Part shown: piece after piece, positions 18,262 through 27,634 of the stretch
Layout: each line of letters opens with the position of its first letter
How positions within the stretch are numbered: the first letter of the stretch is position 1
Source of the DNA: Colwellia polaris
GTDB lineage: Bacteria > Pseudomonadota > Gammaproteobacteria > Enterobacterales > Alteromonadaceae
Length of the DNA stretch: 64,000 nucleotides
Direction of reading: 5' to 3'
NCBI RefSeq assembly: GCF_002104515.1
Contig: NZ_NBOE01000001.1
Span: 806,001 to 870,000 of the forward strand
Notes under the pieces: generated by a model
What the model was told of the DNA's origin: nothing
The model's input: the letters and a program-made list of their open reading frames with translations, nothing else
The model's database searches: none
Translations under genes and position numbers: made by a program

Positions 18262-18978
18262 CTATAAAAGCGTAACTAAAAAATTAATAATAAATGGGCT
18301 AAATGTAGCGGTAATAACCGCTGAAACAATTAATGCTAATGAGCTATACGCAGCATGTTCATAACTAATATTACTCACCGTAGCTGTGCCGATAGCATGA
18401 CTTGCTGCGCCAATGGCTAAACCTTGCGCTTTTGGTGAATTAACATTTATAAATTTTAACCAAGGAGGGCCAACTAAAGCACCAAAAAATCCGGCTAGGA
18501 TAATGGCAAAAGCGGTTATAGCGGTATTGCCATCTAATTGTCCTGCAATGGCAATAGCAATGGGAGTAGTAACTGACTTTAAGGCCAAAGCAACCGCAAT
18601 TGTGTAATCGCCAATTAATAGCATAGTAACTACAAAACTCGTAACAATGGCAATAAATGCGCCTATGCAAAGTACCAATAAAATACTCTTCCATTGCTTA
18701 GTAATTGTTGATAAGTGTTGATAAAGCGGAAACCCTAGCGCAACAACGGCAGGTTCAAGTAAGGCGTTTAAAAACCAAGAACTGGCAAAGTAGTGATCAA
18801 AGCTAATATTTTGCCACAGCAAAAATGACATAATAACTAAAATACTAACCAGCATTGGCTGTAGCCAAATGGCATTTAATTTGCGTTGAAAAACAGCGAC
18901 AAATTGAAATAGGGCAATAGTCGCCACTACTGCGAAAATTGAAGATAATAAATGATGATTTAATAACTCAGCTAACAT
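18262..18978 (-). CDS. lrgB: LrgB family membrane protein
   Basis: 238 residues with about seven hydrophobic segments and the LrgB/YohK signature: ALLEPAVVALGFPLYQHL, ALALKSVTTPIAIAIA, AITAFAIILAGFFGALVGPP and AIGAASHAIGTATV. LrgA/LrgB proteins were first linked to murein hydrolase control; relatives in Bacillus (PftAB) and plants (PLGG1) transport pyruvate, or glycolate and glycerate. ATG 18978, overlapping the lrgA stop region by 11 bases and preceded by GAGGG, is preferred over ATG 19002. The position between malate synthase and isocitrate lyase favours a small-acid transport role, by inference only. Confidence 0.88.
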   Translation of the reverse strand: MLAELLNHHLLSSIFAVVATIALFQFVAVFQRKLNAIWLQPMLVSILVIMSFLLWQNISFDHYFASSWFLNALLEPAVVALGFPLYQHLSTITKQWKSILLVLCIGAFIAIVTSFVVTMLLIGDYTIAVALALKSVTTPIAIAIAGQLDGNTAITAFAIILAGFFGALVGPPWLKFINVNSPKAQGLAIGAASHAIGTATVSNISYEHAAYSSLALIVSAVITATFSPFIINFLVTLL

Positions 18979-19366
18979 GTGAGCCCTCATCATCATTTTC
19001 ATCTTGATCGTTGGCGTAACGTTGATAATGTAGGCCGACGATAGTCAGTAGAATAAAGGTGGTTATAAAAGTAATCATAACAATGGTGATGCCAAATTGC
19101 CTGATCAAGTCGAAATGATTCATAATGCCGACACCGGCAGGTACAAAGCATACGCCCATATGTTTTACGCCCCACACTACACTGTCTTTAATACGGTCGG
19201 CATCAAAAATGCGTACGTGCAATGTTAGTGTAAAGAGCATTAAACCATATAAGCTCCCCGGTAATAAAGGAGCATAAAAAGCACAGACTTTCCCCAAAGC
19301 AACACAACTTAATATGGCGAACATACTATATAAAACATTGAATACTTTGTGTTTAAACTTGTTCAA
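18968..19366 (-). CDS. lrgA: LrgA/CidA family membrane protein
   Basis: 132 residues with four hydrophobic segments. The family motif is seen in LPGSLYGLMLFTLTL and VKHMGVCFVPAGVGIMNHFD. LrgA is the small partner of LrgB. The start is TTG 19366, three to five bases after GAGGT; an in-frame ATG further in (residue 15) is less likely because it would trim the first helix. The C-terminal tail is acidic (NDQDENDDEG). It is upstream of lrgB with an 11-base overlap, and downstream of the LysR gene on the same strand. Confidence 0.85.
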   Translation of the reverse strand: MNKFKHKVFNVLYSMFAILSCVALGKVCAFYAPLLPGSLYGLMLFTLTLHVRIFDADRIKDSVVWGVKHMGVCFVPAGVGIMNHFDLIRQFGITIVMITFITTFILLTIVGLHYQRYANDQDENDDEGSHVS

Positions 19367-19400
19367 AATACCTCACAACCCGGGTGTACTTAACGTTTAG

Positions 19401-20348
19401 CTAACCTTCATTTGCCGCTTCAATGACTAACTGTCTAAACCAAATATGGCTAGCGTCATGATGTAAAAGTGGGCTCCAGATCATTTTAAGTTCTATGTCA
19501 GGAATATCAAATGGCGGTTTTAGTACGGTGTAATTAGCATCATTTTTATGAATCAAAGCTGCACGCGTAGGTAGTGTGGCGACTAACTCATCTTCAAGTG
19601 CTAATTGCATGGCAACATGGTAATTACGGGTAAATACTTTAATGTCACGCTGCTTGCCTAAACGCGCTAACGCTTCATCAACCCAACCCAATTTTTGTAC
19701 ATCTTTTGGATCCATACCAACACCAACACCAAAGCCTGTTTTAGAAACCCAAACATGTTTGGCATCAAGATAGGTATTGAGGTTGAACTTTGACACTACC
19801 GGGTTATCAGCACTTAATAAGCAAGAGAAAGAATCTCGCCAGATGGTTTTTTGATGGAACGATTGCGGTAATTCATCAAACCGGTTAATCGCCATGTCAA
19901 TTTTACCCGCTTCAACGTCATGAAAATTAACGTCACTTGGCGTCATAATATCAATGGTCACATTTGGTGCTATTTGATTAATACGTTTTAATAATTTCGG
20001 CAATAAAGTTGAAGCGGCATAATCACTCGCCATTAAGCGAAAAACTCGTTGGCTATTTAGCTCGTTAAACTCTTCTTCACCTTGTAAGGCTTCTTCTAAT
20101 TCTAATAAAATTTTACGAATAGCAGGTGCTAAGGCTCGTGCACGTTCGGTAGGCACCATGCCGTCAGATGTTCTGACTAGAATAGGATCATTAAATAGTG
20201 TGCGAAGGCGTTTTAGGCCATTACTCATGGCTGGTTGTGTAATATTTAACTGGCCCGCAGCGCGAGTAACATTTTTTTCTCTAAGTAATACATCAAGATA
20301 AATCAGCAAATTTAAATCAATTTTCGATATATTCATAAAATTAATCAT
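19401..20348 (-). CDS. LysR-family transcriptional regulator
   Basis: 315 residues. The N-terminal winged HTH (KIDLNLLIYLDVLLREKNVT, RAAGQLNITQPAMSNGLKRL) is of the NodD/NahR-like subgroup. The effector domain spans about 95-300. No cysteine redox pair is seen. ATG 20348 and ATG 20336 are both possible, neither with a Shine-Dalgarno. It is divergent from aceA across 330 bases and codirectional with lrgAB and glcB, so control of the glyoxylate shunt and lrgAB in response to a small organic acid is plausible. Targets and effector are inferred. Confidence 0.85.
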   Translation of the reverse strand: MINFMNISKIDLNLLIYLDVLLREKNVTRAAGQLNITQPAMSNGLKRLRTLFNDPILVRTSDGMVPTERARALAPAIRKILLELEEALQGEEEFNELNSQRVFRLMASDYAASTLLPKLLKRINQIAPNVTIDIMTPSDVNFHDVEAGKIDMAINRFDELPQSFHQKTIWRDSFSCLLSADNPVVSKFNLNTYLDAKHVWVSKTGFGVGVGMDPKDVQKLGWVDEALARLGKQRDIKVFTRNYHVAMQLALEDELVATLPTRAALIHKNDANYTVLKPPFDIPDIELKMIWSPLLHHDASHIWFRQLVIEAANEG

Positions 20349-20678
20349 CTAATACAAAAACATAACTAAGATATATGTCATGGCTAATGTTGATAATCAA
20401 GTAAATTTACATAAAAAATTAATTAAATATCATCTTTTTATTATAAAAAAAGTCATGGTGAATAACCTTAGTTATTGAATTTATTGCTCTATTTTATAGT
20501 TCAGTTTAGAGTTAATACACTATTATTTTCTTTGTGAATGGTAGGTATGTTAATTATATATTTTATTTATTTTGATGGGTTGGTTTAGTATTTATGTTGT
20601 TCGGTGTGACAGCTTACATGGCGAGTTACACTATAAAGTATTTACATACTGTCAGTTATAATTTTTGGAGAAAGTAAT
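20349..20678. promoter_or_regulatory. Divergent control region between lysR and aceA
   Basis: 330 AT-rich bases. A TGACAG/CTGTCA inverted pair (20607-20612 and 20649-20654) brackets a TATAAA element (20632-20637) just ahead of aceA, with TTACA repeats between. It looks like a regulator-flanked promoter, but no well-spaced -35 box is seen and no regulator site can be named. Confidence 0.35.
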
Positions 20679-22265
20679 ATGTCTAATTACCAAAGTGCAA
20701 TAGAAGCAGTTAAAGAGATTAAAGAAAAAGCTGGCAGTTCTTGGGATGCCATCAATCCTGAATCAATAGCGCGTATGCGTGCTCAAAATAAATTTAAAAC
20801 AGGTTTAGATATAGCACAATACACAGCAGATATTATGCGTCGTGATATGGCTGCGTATGACGCTGATAGTTCTAAATACACACAATCGTTAGGTTGCTGG
20901 CATGGTTTTATTGGCCAACAAAAAATGATTTCTATTAAGAAACATTTTGCAGGCCAAACTGACCGTCGTTACTTGTATCTTTCTGGTTGGATGGTTGCTG
21001 CATTGCGCAGTGAGTTTGGTCCTTTGCCTGACCAATCAATGCATGAGAAAACTTCAGTAGCTTCTTTAGTTGAAGAGTTATACACCTTTTTACGCCAAGC
21101 AGATGCCCGTGAATTGGGTGGTCTTTTCCGCGAATTAGATGCAGCAGCAGAAGGCGACAAAGCGGCAATTCAAGATAAAATTGATAACCATGTAACTCAC
21201 GTTGTGCCAATTATTGCTGATATAGATGCTGGTTTTGGTAATGCTGAAGCCACTTACCTAATGGCTAAGCAAATGATTGAAGCAGGTGCTTGTGCACTAC
21301 AAATTGAAAACCAAGTTGCTGATGAAAAACAATGTGGACATCAAGATGGTAAAGTAACGGTACCTCATGCAGATTTTCATTCTAAAATTCGTGCATTACG
21401 CCATGCTTTCCTAGAACTTGGTATCGACAACGGTATTATTGTTTCTCGTACCGACTCAGAAGGTGCTGGTTTAACAAAAGAAATCGCGGTTGTTAAAGAG
21501 CCAGGCGATCAAGGTGATATCTATAACTCTTTCTTAGACGTTGAAGAAATTGACGTAGCAGACATGGCTGAAGGCGATGTATGTTTTAACCGTAATGGTA
21601 AACTTGTTCGTCCTAAGCGCCTACCTTCTGGTTTATACCAATTCCGCCCAGGTACTGGTGAAGAGCGTTGTGTATTTGACAGCATTGAAGCCATAAAAGC
21701 GGGCGCAGATTTACTTTGGATTGAAACTGCAACACCAAACGTAGCTGATATTACCGCTATGATGAACGAAGTACGTAAAGAAATTCCAAATGCTAAGTTA
21801 GTTTATAACAACAGCCCATCGTTTAACTGGACGCTTAACTTCCGTCAACAAGCATACGACGCTATGGTTGAAGCTGGTAAAGATGTATCTGCTTATGTAC
21901 GAGCTGACTTAATGAATGTTGATTATGACAATACAGAATTAGCAACATTAGCCGATGATAAAATCCGTAGCTTCCAATCAGACACAGCACGTGAAGCGGG
22001 TATTTTCCATCACTTAATTACCTTGCCAACGTACCATACAGCGGCGTTATCTACAGACAACCTTGCTAAAGAATACTTTGGTGATGCAGCTATGTTAGGC
22101 TATGTAGAAGGTGTACAACGTAAAGAAATTCGTCAAGGTATTGCCTGTGTTAAGCATCAAAACATGTCTGGTTCAGACATGGGTGATGATCACAAAGAAT
22201 ACTTTGCTGGTGAAAACGCACTTAAAGCAGGTGGCGCTAAAAACACCTCTAACCAGTTTTCATAA
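20679..22265 (+). CDS. aceA: Isocitrate lyase
   Basis: 528 residues, the longer isocitrate lyase type seen in Pseudomonas and many marine gammaproteobacteria rather than the 434-residue E. coli type. It splits isocitrate to succinate and glyoxylate. Motifs include IADIDAGFGNAEATYLMAKQ, ALQIENQVADEKQCGHQDGK with catalytic Cys219, GIIVSRTDSEGAG, LLWIETATPNVAD and LVYNNSPSFNW. GGAG lies 8 bases before ATG 20679. It partners glcB in the glyoxylate shunt, allowing growth on acetate and fatty acids. Confidence 0.97.
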   Translation: MSNYQSAIEAVKEIKEKAGSSWDAINPESIARMRAQNKFKTGLDIAQYTADIMRRDMAAYDADSSKYTQSLGCWHGFIGQQKMISIKKHFAGQTDRRYLYLSGWMVAALRSEFGPLPDQSMHEKTSVASLVEELYTFLRQADARELGGLFRELDAAAEGDKAAIQDKIDNHVTHVVPIIADIDAGFGNAEATYLMAKQMIEAGACALQIENQVADEKQCGHQDGKVTVPHADFHSKIRALRHAFLELGIDNGIIVSRTDSEGAGLTKEIAVVKEPGDQGDIYNSFLDVEEIDVADMAEGDVCFNRNGKLVRPKRLPSGLYQFRPGTGEERCVFDSIEAIKAGADLLWIETATPNVADITAMMNEVRKEIPNAKLVYNNSPSFNWTLNFRQQAYDAMVEAGKDVSAYVRADLMNVDYDNTELATLADDKIRSFQSDTAREAGIFHHLITLPTYHTAALSTDNLAKEYFGDAAMLGYVEGVQRKEIRQGIACVKHQNMSGSDMGDDHKEYFAGENALKAGGAKNTSNQFS

Positions 22266-22373
22266 GTTACCAACATCATTAATGATGTCGAAAACAGACC
22301 CAACCAAAAAATATTGTGTTAAAGCAATAAGATCGAAAGTGGCGAGCTTTTAGCTCAAAACTCAAGAAAAGCG

Positions 22374-22407
22374 AAATCCGATGAACTTGTTCATCGGATT
22401 TTTTTTT
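22374..22407 (+). terminator. aceA terminator
   Basis: A 12-bp stem (22374-22385 with 22390-22401, AAATCCGATGAA type) has loop CTTG and is followed by a T run. It lies 108 bases after the aceA stop. Confidence 0.85.
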
Positions 22408-22700
22408 ATCTTAATAATCTCTCGACAGTTAATTTGTTTTTACTGGCGCTAAAAAACCGCTAAAACTCCGATAAATTTCGTAGTTTATATTTATTGGTTA
22501 CATTACTTTACATTTTTATGAAGAGAACTCTGTGGTTTACCTGTTAAAAAGTCATTTGATTTGTTATAAAAATCTAATGACTTTGTTCATTTGTGTAATC
22601 AAGTTAAATAGGGTTTTAACAAAGTTATGTTAATAAAATGTTATAAAATACAAGTCATTATAAAAACATAGAAATATAAAAATATATAAAGGAAGATAAA
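22408..22700. other. Leader region of the TonB receptor gene
   Basis: AT-rich upstream DNA with a good ribosome binding site (AAGGAAG) at its end. No recognisable Fur-type palindrome, riboswitch or ORF was seen. Confidence 0.4.
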
Positions 22701-25313
22701 ATGAAAGTTTCAAATAGTCGTAAACATACACTTGCGCTCAGCATCGCTGCAGCTTTATTTGCCTCTCAAAGTCATGTTGTAATCGCCGCCGAAAAAGACA
22801 GTGTAGAACGAATAGAAATTACAGGTTCACACATTAAAAGAACTGACATGGAAGGGCCTTCGCCATTAACGTCTTTAAGTGCAGAAGATATTGCCAATAG
22901 CGGCGTTACTGACCTAATAGGACTTTTTACTAAGCTACCTATGGCCGGGCAAGGCACATTTTCAACACAAGGGAATAGCAGTGACAATACCAGTAATGGT
23001 GGCTCAAGTGTGTCGTTACGTGGTTTGGGCGCAGACTCAACATTAATACTTGTGAATGGTCGCCGTGTTTCGGTTTCTCCATTTGCTAATAATATCGACA
23101 CGGCGTTTGTTGATATTAACAATATTCCATTAGCGGCAATTAAGCGTGTTGATATTTTAAAAGATGGCGCATCAGCTACCTATGGCTCAGATGCTGTTGC
23201 TGGTGTTATTAACATCGTGTTACGTGACGATGTTGAAGGAGCAGAACTTTCAGCAAAATTTGGTGATACTGCCGACGGTGGTGGTGAAGAAAAAAGCATT
23301 AGCCTTGTTTGGGGTAACTCAACCGAAAAAAGTAGCCATACTTTTGCACTAGATTACTTTGATCGTGAAGAAATTCTTTATGCTGATCGCGACTATTCAA
23401 AATCAGCGAACCAAAGTGCTTTAAGACCTAACGACCCATTTGCCACTGACTTTAGAAGTTCATCAGGATTCCCAGGTACTATTGCTTTAAAAGATGACTC
23501 TACTATTCGTATGCCAGATACGTTTGGTAATGATGTTTGTGCGCCTGAAGATATTATTGGCAACCTGTGTGGTTATGACTATGCACCTGTAATGACCTCA
23601 GTGCCTGCTACTGAGCGTGCTAGCTTTATTTACATGGGTAAATATGAAATAAACGACAACTTACGTGGTTTTGCTGAATTAAATGGCCAACACTCTAAAA
23701 CCACCATTCGTGGTGCTGGTAGCCCAAGCTTTAATGAGTTATTTATGTCGGGCGATAATATAAATCACCCATTTGCCGACATGCCAGATCATGCTTTTTA
23801 TCAGCAAGATTTAACCATGCGCCGACGTATGCTAGATATTGGCAACCGTGAAAAACGCGTAACGTCAGACTACTACCGTTCAATTATTGGCCTACAGGGT
23901 GAAATAAAAGATTGGAGTTGGGAAATTGCTTACAACTACATAAAAAGCGAATCAACTGAACGTGGTGTAAATGGTTTTCCTAACTCTCGCCGTACTCAAG
24001 AGGCTATTGATAGTGGTTTATGGAACCCGTTTGAACCATCAAGCAACACTCAAGAAGCATTAGACTTTATTGAAACCACAACAACACGTATTGGTAAATC
24101 AACCAGTAAGTCTTTCGACGGTAAAATCAGTGGTTCAGTCATGGAAATGGAACATGGTGAACTTGGTTTAGCTGTTGGTGTTGAATACCGAGAAGAAAGC
24201 ATTAGTGATAACCCTGATGACCAATTCTTGCGTGGTGAAGTGTTTGGTACTGAAGCAACACAAGCAAATGGTAAACGTGACAACACTTCAATTTTTGCCG
24301 AATTAGCTATCCCAGTACTAGATACTTTAGAAGTACAGGTTGCTGTACGTCATGAAGATTACAGTGACTTTGGTACTACAACCGACCCTAAAGTTGCCTT
24401 TATTTGGCAGCCAACTGAATCATTATCATTACGTGGTTCATACGGAACGGCTTTTAGAGCGCCTTCATTGCATCAAATTGGTTTAGGTAATACTGACGAG
24501 TCGCCTACTTTAGTTGACTCAGTGCGTTGTGCAGCAGTCGGACTTGATTGTGACCCGAAAGAGTATACAGCCGTATTATCAGGCAACGATGATTTAGGAC
24601 CTGAAGAGTCTAAAAGCTACAACTTAGGTTTAATTTATGAAGTTGCCGATAACCTAGATTTTTCAATCGACTATTATGATTATGATATTGAAAACGTAAT
24701 CACTAAAGATACTCAGTTTAAGTTTAGTACTTTGGGTAATGATCCTACTGTTGTTGAGCGCTTACCTTCTACTATTGCTGGCGACCCAGGTGAAGTAGTT
24801 CGTATTTTTGATCAATATGAAAACATTGGTAACATCACTACTTCTGGTTTAGATATTGAAGCGAACTACGGCTTAGATACTGACATGGGCGAATTCAAAT
24901 TTACCTACGTGGTAAATTATGTATTATCTTATGAAGACGCGCGTCCAAATGCCGATGGCTCTATGCGTATTGACACTCAAGAAGGTGACTTTGAGCAACC
25001 TGAAGTACGTTGGACATTCAACACCGCTTGGGTTCAAGGTGATTGGAACGCAAGTATGGCGATCAACTATATTGGCGCATTTAAACAAGATGCAGCCGTG
25101 GCTACTGAAGGAATGGGTGATGTTGACTCATGGACTACAGTTGATACTACAGTAAATTATATTGGTATTGAAAACACCACGTTAAGTCTTGGTGCGACAA
25201 ACTTATTTAATGAAGAGCCGCCGTTTGCTTATCACGACTTTATGGGCTTTGTTAGTGGCACACACAATAGCCAAGGTCGTTTTGTATATGTTAAAGCAAG
25301 TTATAAGTTTTAA
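22701..25313 (+). CDS. TonB-dependent outer membrane receptor
   Basis: 870 residues. A signal peptide ends near residue 29 (VVIAA). The plug domain follows, with VERIEITGSHIKRTDMEGPS, VSLRGLGADSTLILVNGRR and VDILKDGASATYGSDAVAGV. The long beta-barrel ends in the aromatic terminus YVKASYKF. Such receptors import large or scarce solutes across the outer membrane using TonB energy. The plug type (ITGSHIKR) resembles the large Alteromonadales group for carbohydrates, peptides or aromatic compounds rather than a classical siderophore receptor. The substrate cannot be told. It is followed by a terminator and an AraC gene on the opposite strand. Confidence 0.93.
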   Translation: MKVSNSRKHTLALSIAAALFASQSHVVIAAEKDSVERIEITGSHIKRTDMEGPSPLTSLSAEDIANSGVTDLIGLFTKLPMAGQGTFSTQGNSSDNTSNGGSSVSLRGLGADSTLILVNGRRVSVSPFANNIDTAFVDINNIPLAAIKRVDILKDGASATYGSDAVAGVINIVLRDDVEGAELSAKFGDTADGGGEEKSISLVWGNSTEKSSHTFALDYFDREEILYADRDYSKSANQSALRPNDPFATDFRSSSGFPGTIALKDDSTIRMPDTFGNDVCAPEDIIGNLCGYDYAPVMTSVPATERASFIYMGKYEINDNLRGFAELNGQHSKTTIRGAGSPSFNELFMSGDNINHPFADMPDHAFYQQDLTMRRRMLDIGNREKRVTSDYYRSIIGLQGEIKDWSWEIAYNYIKSESTERGVNGFPNSRRTQEAIDSGLWNPFEPSSNTQEALDFIETTTTRIGKSTSKSFDGKISGSVMEMEHGELGLAVGVEYREESISDNPDDQFLRGEVFGTEATQANGKRDNTSIFAELAIPVLDTLEVQVAVRHEDYSDFGTTTDPKVAFIWQPTESLSLRGSYGTAFRAPSLHQIGLGNTDESPTLVDSVRCAAVGLDCDPKEYTAVLSGNDDLGPEESKSYNLGLIYEVADNLDFSIDYYDYDIENVITKDTQFKFSTLGNDPTVVERLPSTIAGDPGEVVRIFDQYENIGNITTSGLDIEANYGLDTDMGEFKFTYVVNYVLSYEDARPNADGSMRIDTQEGDFEQPEVRWTFNTAWVQGDWNASMAINYIGAFKQDAAVATEGMGDVDSWTTVDTTVNYIGIENTTLSLGATNLFNEEPPFAYHDFMGFVSGTHNSQGRFVYVKASYKF

Positions 25314-25339
25314 ATAACCCTTAACAGTTCATAAATGCA

Positions 25340-25371
25340 AAAGCTCTTACCTAGGTGAGAGCTTTTTTTGT
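25340..25371 (+). terminator. TonB receptor gene terminator
   Basis: A 12-bp stem with one G-U pair (25340-25351 with 25354-25365) is followed by a T run. It lies 26 bases after the stop. Confidence 0.85.
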
Positions 25372-25382
25372 TATTTTATAAA

Positions 25383-25422
25383 AAGTTAAATCAAGTTAAA
25401 TCAAGTTAAAGCAAGTTAAGCC
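25383..25422. repeat. 10-bp tandem repeat, four degenerate copies
   Basis: The unit AAGTTAAATC occurs twice exactly, then as AAGTTAAAGC and AAGTTAAGCC. It is in the gap between two convergent genes and no function is evident. Confidence 0.9.
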
Positions 25423-25482
25423 AAGTCTAATTAAGCCATTAAAACCCAGTTAACTTTTAAAGATATTTTGTTGTACAAATAC

Positions 25483-26316
25483 TTAAGCTAATTTATTTAT
25501 AACAGTAATATCTTGGTGGTTATTCATTTGCCTGAAAGCTCTGGGGGTAATACCGTAACGGCGTTTAAAATGTCGATAAAAATGACTTAAATTACTAAAC
25601 CCAGCAGAAAAAGCTATTTCTGTAATATCTGCATTCGAACTTGCAAGTAAATTAGCCACAGCATCGCAGCGAACTTTGAGTAGGTAATCAATAACACTAT
25701 AGCCTGAATGCTGACGAAACTGACGAGCGAAATGGCTTCTCGACATATTAACCTGCTGAGCTACCATCGCTAATGTTATATCTAATGCATAGTTACTATT
25801 TATCCAATTTTGCGCTTTGCTGATCCGCAATGACGCTAACTCATTGGTATTCTCTTCATAACCCGCACCGCTTATATGCGTAAACAATAACTTTAAGAAT
25901 AAAGCTTCTTTCAAGCTTGCGTGTAAAGGAGAAGCAGATTGCGGAATATTGACTAACTCTTTAGCTGCAGCCAACAAGGTGTTTGTGTTGTTATTCACAC
26001 TTTTACTCGTGTTATTAATTAAAAACTTACCTGTTGATATGGTATTTAAGAACAACCGATTAGTTGGAGTTGATAAGCTGTCAAAAGTGGGTAGATCTAT
26101 GCAGGCGAATAATAATGTTGTTTCAGCAGATTTAACAACGTGGATTGCATGGGAGTATTGTGCAGGAATAAAAACAGAATGACCCGGCGACAAGTTATAA
26201 TATTCATCATTAAGTTGAATATTAACACTGCCTGTTAAGCAAATTATCATCTCATGAACATTATGGCTGTGTTGTTCAATGTTTTTCCTGAATAAAACGC
26301 TAGAGCTCCAGAGCAT
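25483..26316 (-). CDS. AraC-family transcriptional regulator
   Basis: 277 residues. The N-terminal cupin sensing domain spans about 15-75 (HSHNVHEMIICLTGSVNIQL, YYNLSPGHSVFIPAQYSHAI). The C-terminal double HTH spans about 165-265 (ALDITLAMVAQQVNMSRSHF, ADITEIAFSAGFSNLSHFYR, HFKRRYGITPRAFRQ). It would bind DNA in response to a small ligand. It is transcribed divergently from the glutathione transferase gene across 195 bases and convergently with the TonB receptor; the former is the more natural target. The ligand is unknown. Confidence 0.9.
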   Translation of the reverse strand: MLWSSSVLFRKNIEQHSHNVHEMIICLTGSVNIQLNDEYYNLSPGHSVFIPAQYSHAIHVVKSAETTLLFACIDLPTFDSLSTPTNRLFLNTISTGKFLINNTSKSVNNNTNTLLAAAKELVNIPQSASPLHASLKEALFLKLLFTHISGAGYEENTNELASLRISKAQNWINSNYALDITLAMVAQQVNMSRSHFARQFRQHSGYSVIDYLLKVRCDAVANLLASSNADITEIAFSAGFSNLSHFYRHFKRRYGITPRAFRQMNNHQDITVINKLA

Positions 26317-26510
26317 TTAAATAGTCCGATAGTACAAGTATTAGGTTCAATCCTATGCGACAGTAATAAATAAAGATACTAAAATAATGTCAAAATAGCA
26401 CTATTGCACTTTATTTTATATTTAGCTGCTCGCTTAGTTAAGCTAACTCGCTGATTTTGGCTATATGGTCGCGAAAATTAAGTTATATATTTTACTAGAT
26501 TGGAGAAACT

Positions 26511-27179
26511 ATGATTGTTGTACATCATTTAAATAATTCAAGATCACAACGTGTGCTTTGGGCTTTAGAAGAGTTAGGCGTGCCATATGAAGTTAAGCAT
26601 TATCAACGTGATTTAAAAACGAACTTAGCCCCTAAGAGTTTGAAAAAAGTGCACCCGCTTGGCAAGTCTCCGGTGATCACCGACGGTGATATAACGATTG
26701 CTGAGTCAGGTGCAATTGTTGAATACCTTGCGCAAACATACGGCGAAAATAAAATTTTACCTCAAGCGCATACCGAAGCGCATCGCCAGTACTTATATTG
26801 GATGCACTTTGCTGAAGGTACATTAATGCAGCAATTATTGTTAAAACTTATTTTAGAAAAAACAGTGCAACGTTCATTGCCTATTCTTGTTAAACCCATT
26901 GCCAAAGGCATAATGAAGAAAGTAATGGCGGGTTATGTTGGGCCAAATATTGCCGCTAACTTAACATTAATTGAAAACCACCTAAAAAATAACCAATGGT
27001 TTGCTGGTGAAGCGCTTTCAGGTGCCGATATTCAAATGAGCTTTCCATTAGAAGCGTGGGCCGCTAATAGAGGCGCTGATCAAAATTACCCAACAATTGT
27101 TGCATACGTAAAACGTTTTCAGGCGCGTGAAGCATATAAAAAAGCCTTAAAAACCGGTGGCAGCTATGATTTTGCTTAG
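26511..27179 (+). CDS. Glutathione S-transferase family protein
   Basis: 222 residues. The N-terminal thioredoxin fold spans about 1-80, with NNSRSQRVLWALEELGVPYE, the cis-Pro motif HPLGKSPVITDG and AESGAIVEYLA. The C-terminal all-helical domain spans about 90-215, with WFAGEALSGADIQMSFPLEA. The Ser in NNSRSQR is the likely glutathione-activating residue, as in bacterial GSTs of this type. GGAG precedes ATG 26511. It is divergent from the AraC gene. The substrate is unknown; detoxification of electrophiles or peroxides is usual. Confidence 0.9.
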   Translation: MIVVHHLNNSRSQRVLWALEELGVPYEVKHYQRDLKTNLAPKSLKKVHPLGKSPVITDGDITIAESGAIVEYLAQTYGENKILPQAHTEAHRQYLYWMHFAEGTLMQQLLLKLILEKTVQRSLPILVKPIAKGIMKKVMAGYVGPNIAANLTLIENHLKNNQWFAGEALSGADIQMSFPLEAWAANRGADQNYPTIVAYVKRFQAREAYKKALKTGGSYDFA

Positions 27180-27183
27180 TGCT

Positions 27184-27218
27184 AAAAAGTAAAAAGTAAA
27201 AAGTAAAAAGTAAAAAGT
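27184..27218. repeat. 7-bp tandem repeat, five perfect copies
   Basis: AAAAAGT is repeated five times, starting four bases after the glutathione transferase stop, followed by a degraded continuation to about 27240. It is a simple slippage repeat. Confidence 0.95.
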
Positions 27219-27240
27219 AATAGGTAAAAGATAAAGGTAA

Positions 27241-27634
27241 GTGGTTGGCCGATCGTTAATACACGATATAACTATTAATTATCACTTACCTTTTAATAAC
27301 TTATCACTAATAAAACGTTAAGTAGCTAATTGTATTTGGCACTAAAACGTTTGGTGTAATTACAGTCTATGTTCATGCTAAAGCTAAGCAAAAATCATCT
27401 AACCTGCTAAGCTATTATATTAATGGAAAAAACAATTTTTTATTGTTTAACAATATTCACTTATTTGATAAAACCCACTACAACAAGCAGCGATAATGTC
27501 TTTACTTTGAGTAAATAAGCACAAAGTCGAAACAAAAAACTCTCCAACTTACTCCGTTGTTAGCTAATAAAATTAGTTTATAACGTTAGATAATAAATGA
27601 GTATTTTTTACAATCAGTTCTAAGAGATGAAATT
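27241..27634. other. Leader region of the second molybdenum hydroxylase operon
   Basis: About 390 AT-rich bases without a supported ORF or RNA. AAGAGA near 27620 serves as ribosome binding site for the next gene. No terminator for the glutathione transferase gene was evident. Confidence 0.4.

Noticed and set aside
22285-22353. 22-codon frame MSKTDPTKKYCVKAIRSKVASF after aceA
   Set aside because: No ribosome binding site, and it sits in the 3' untranslated part of aceA ahead of its terminator.
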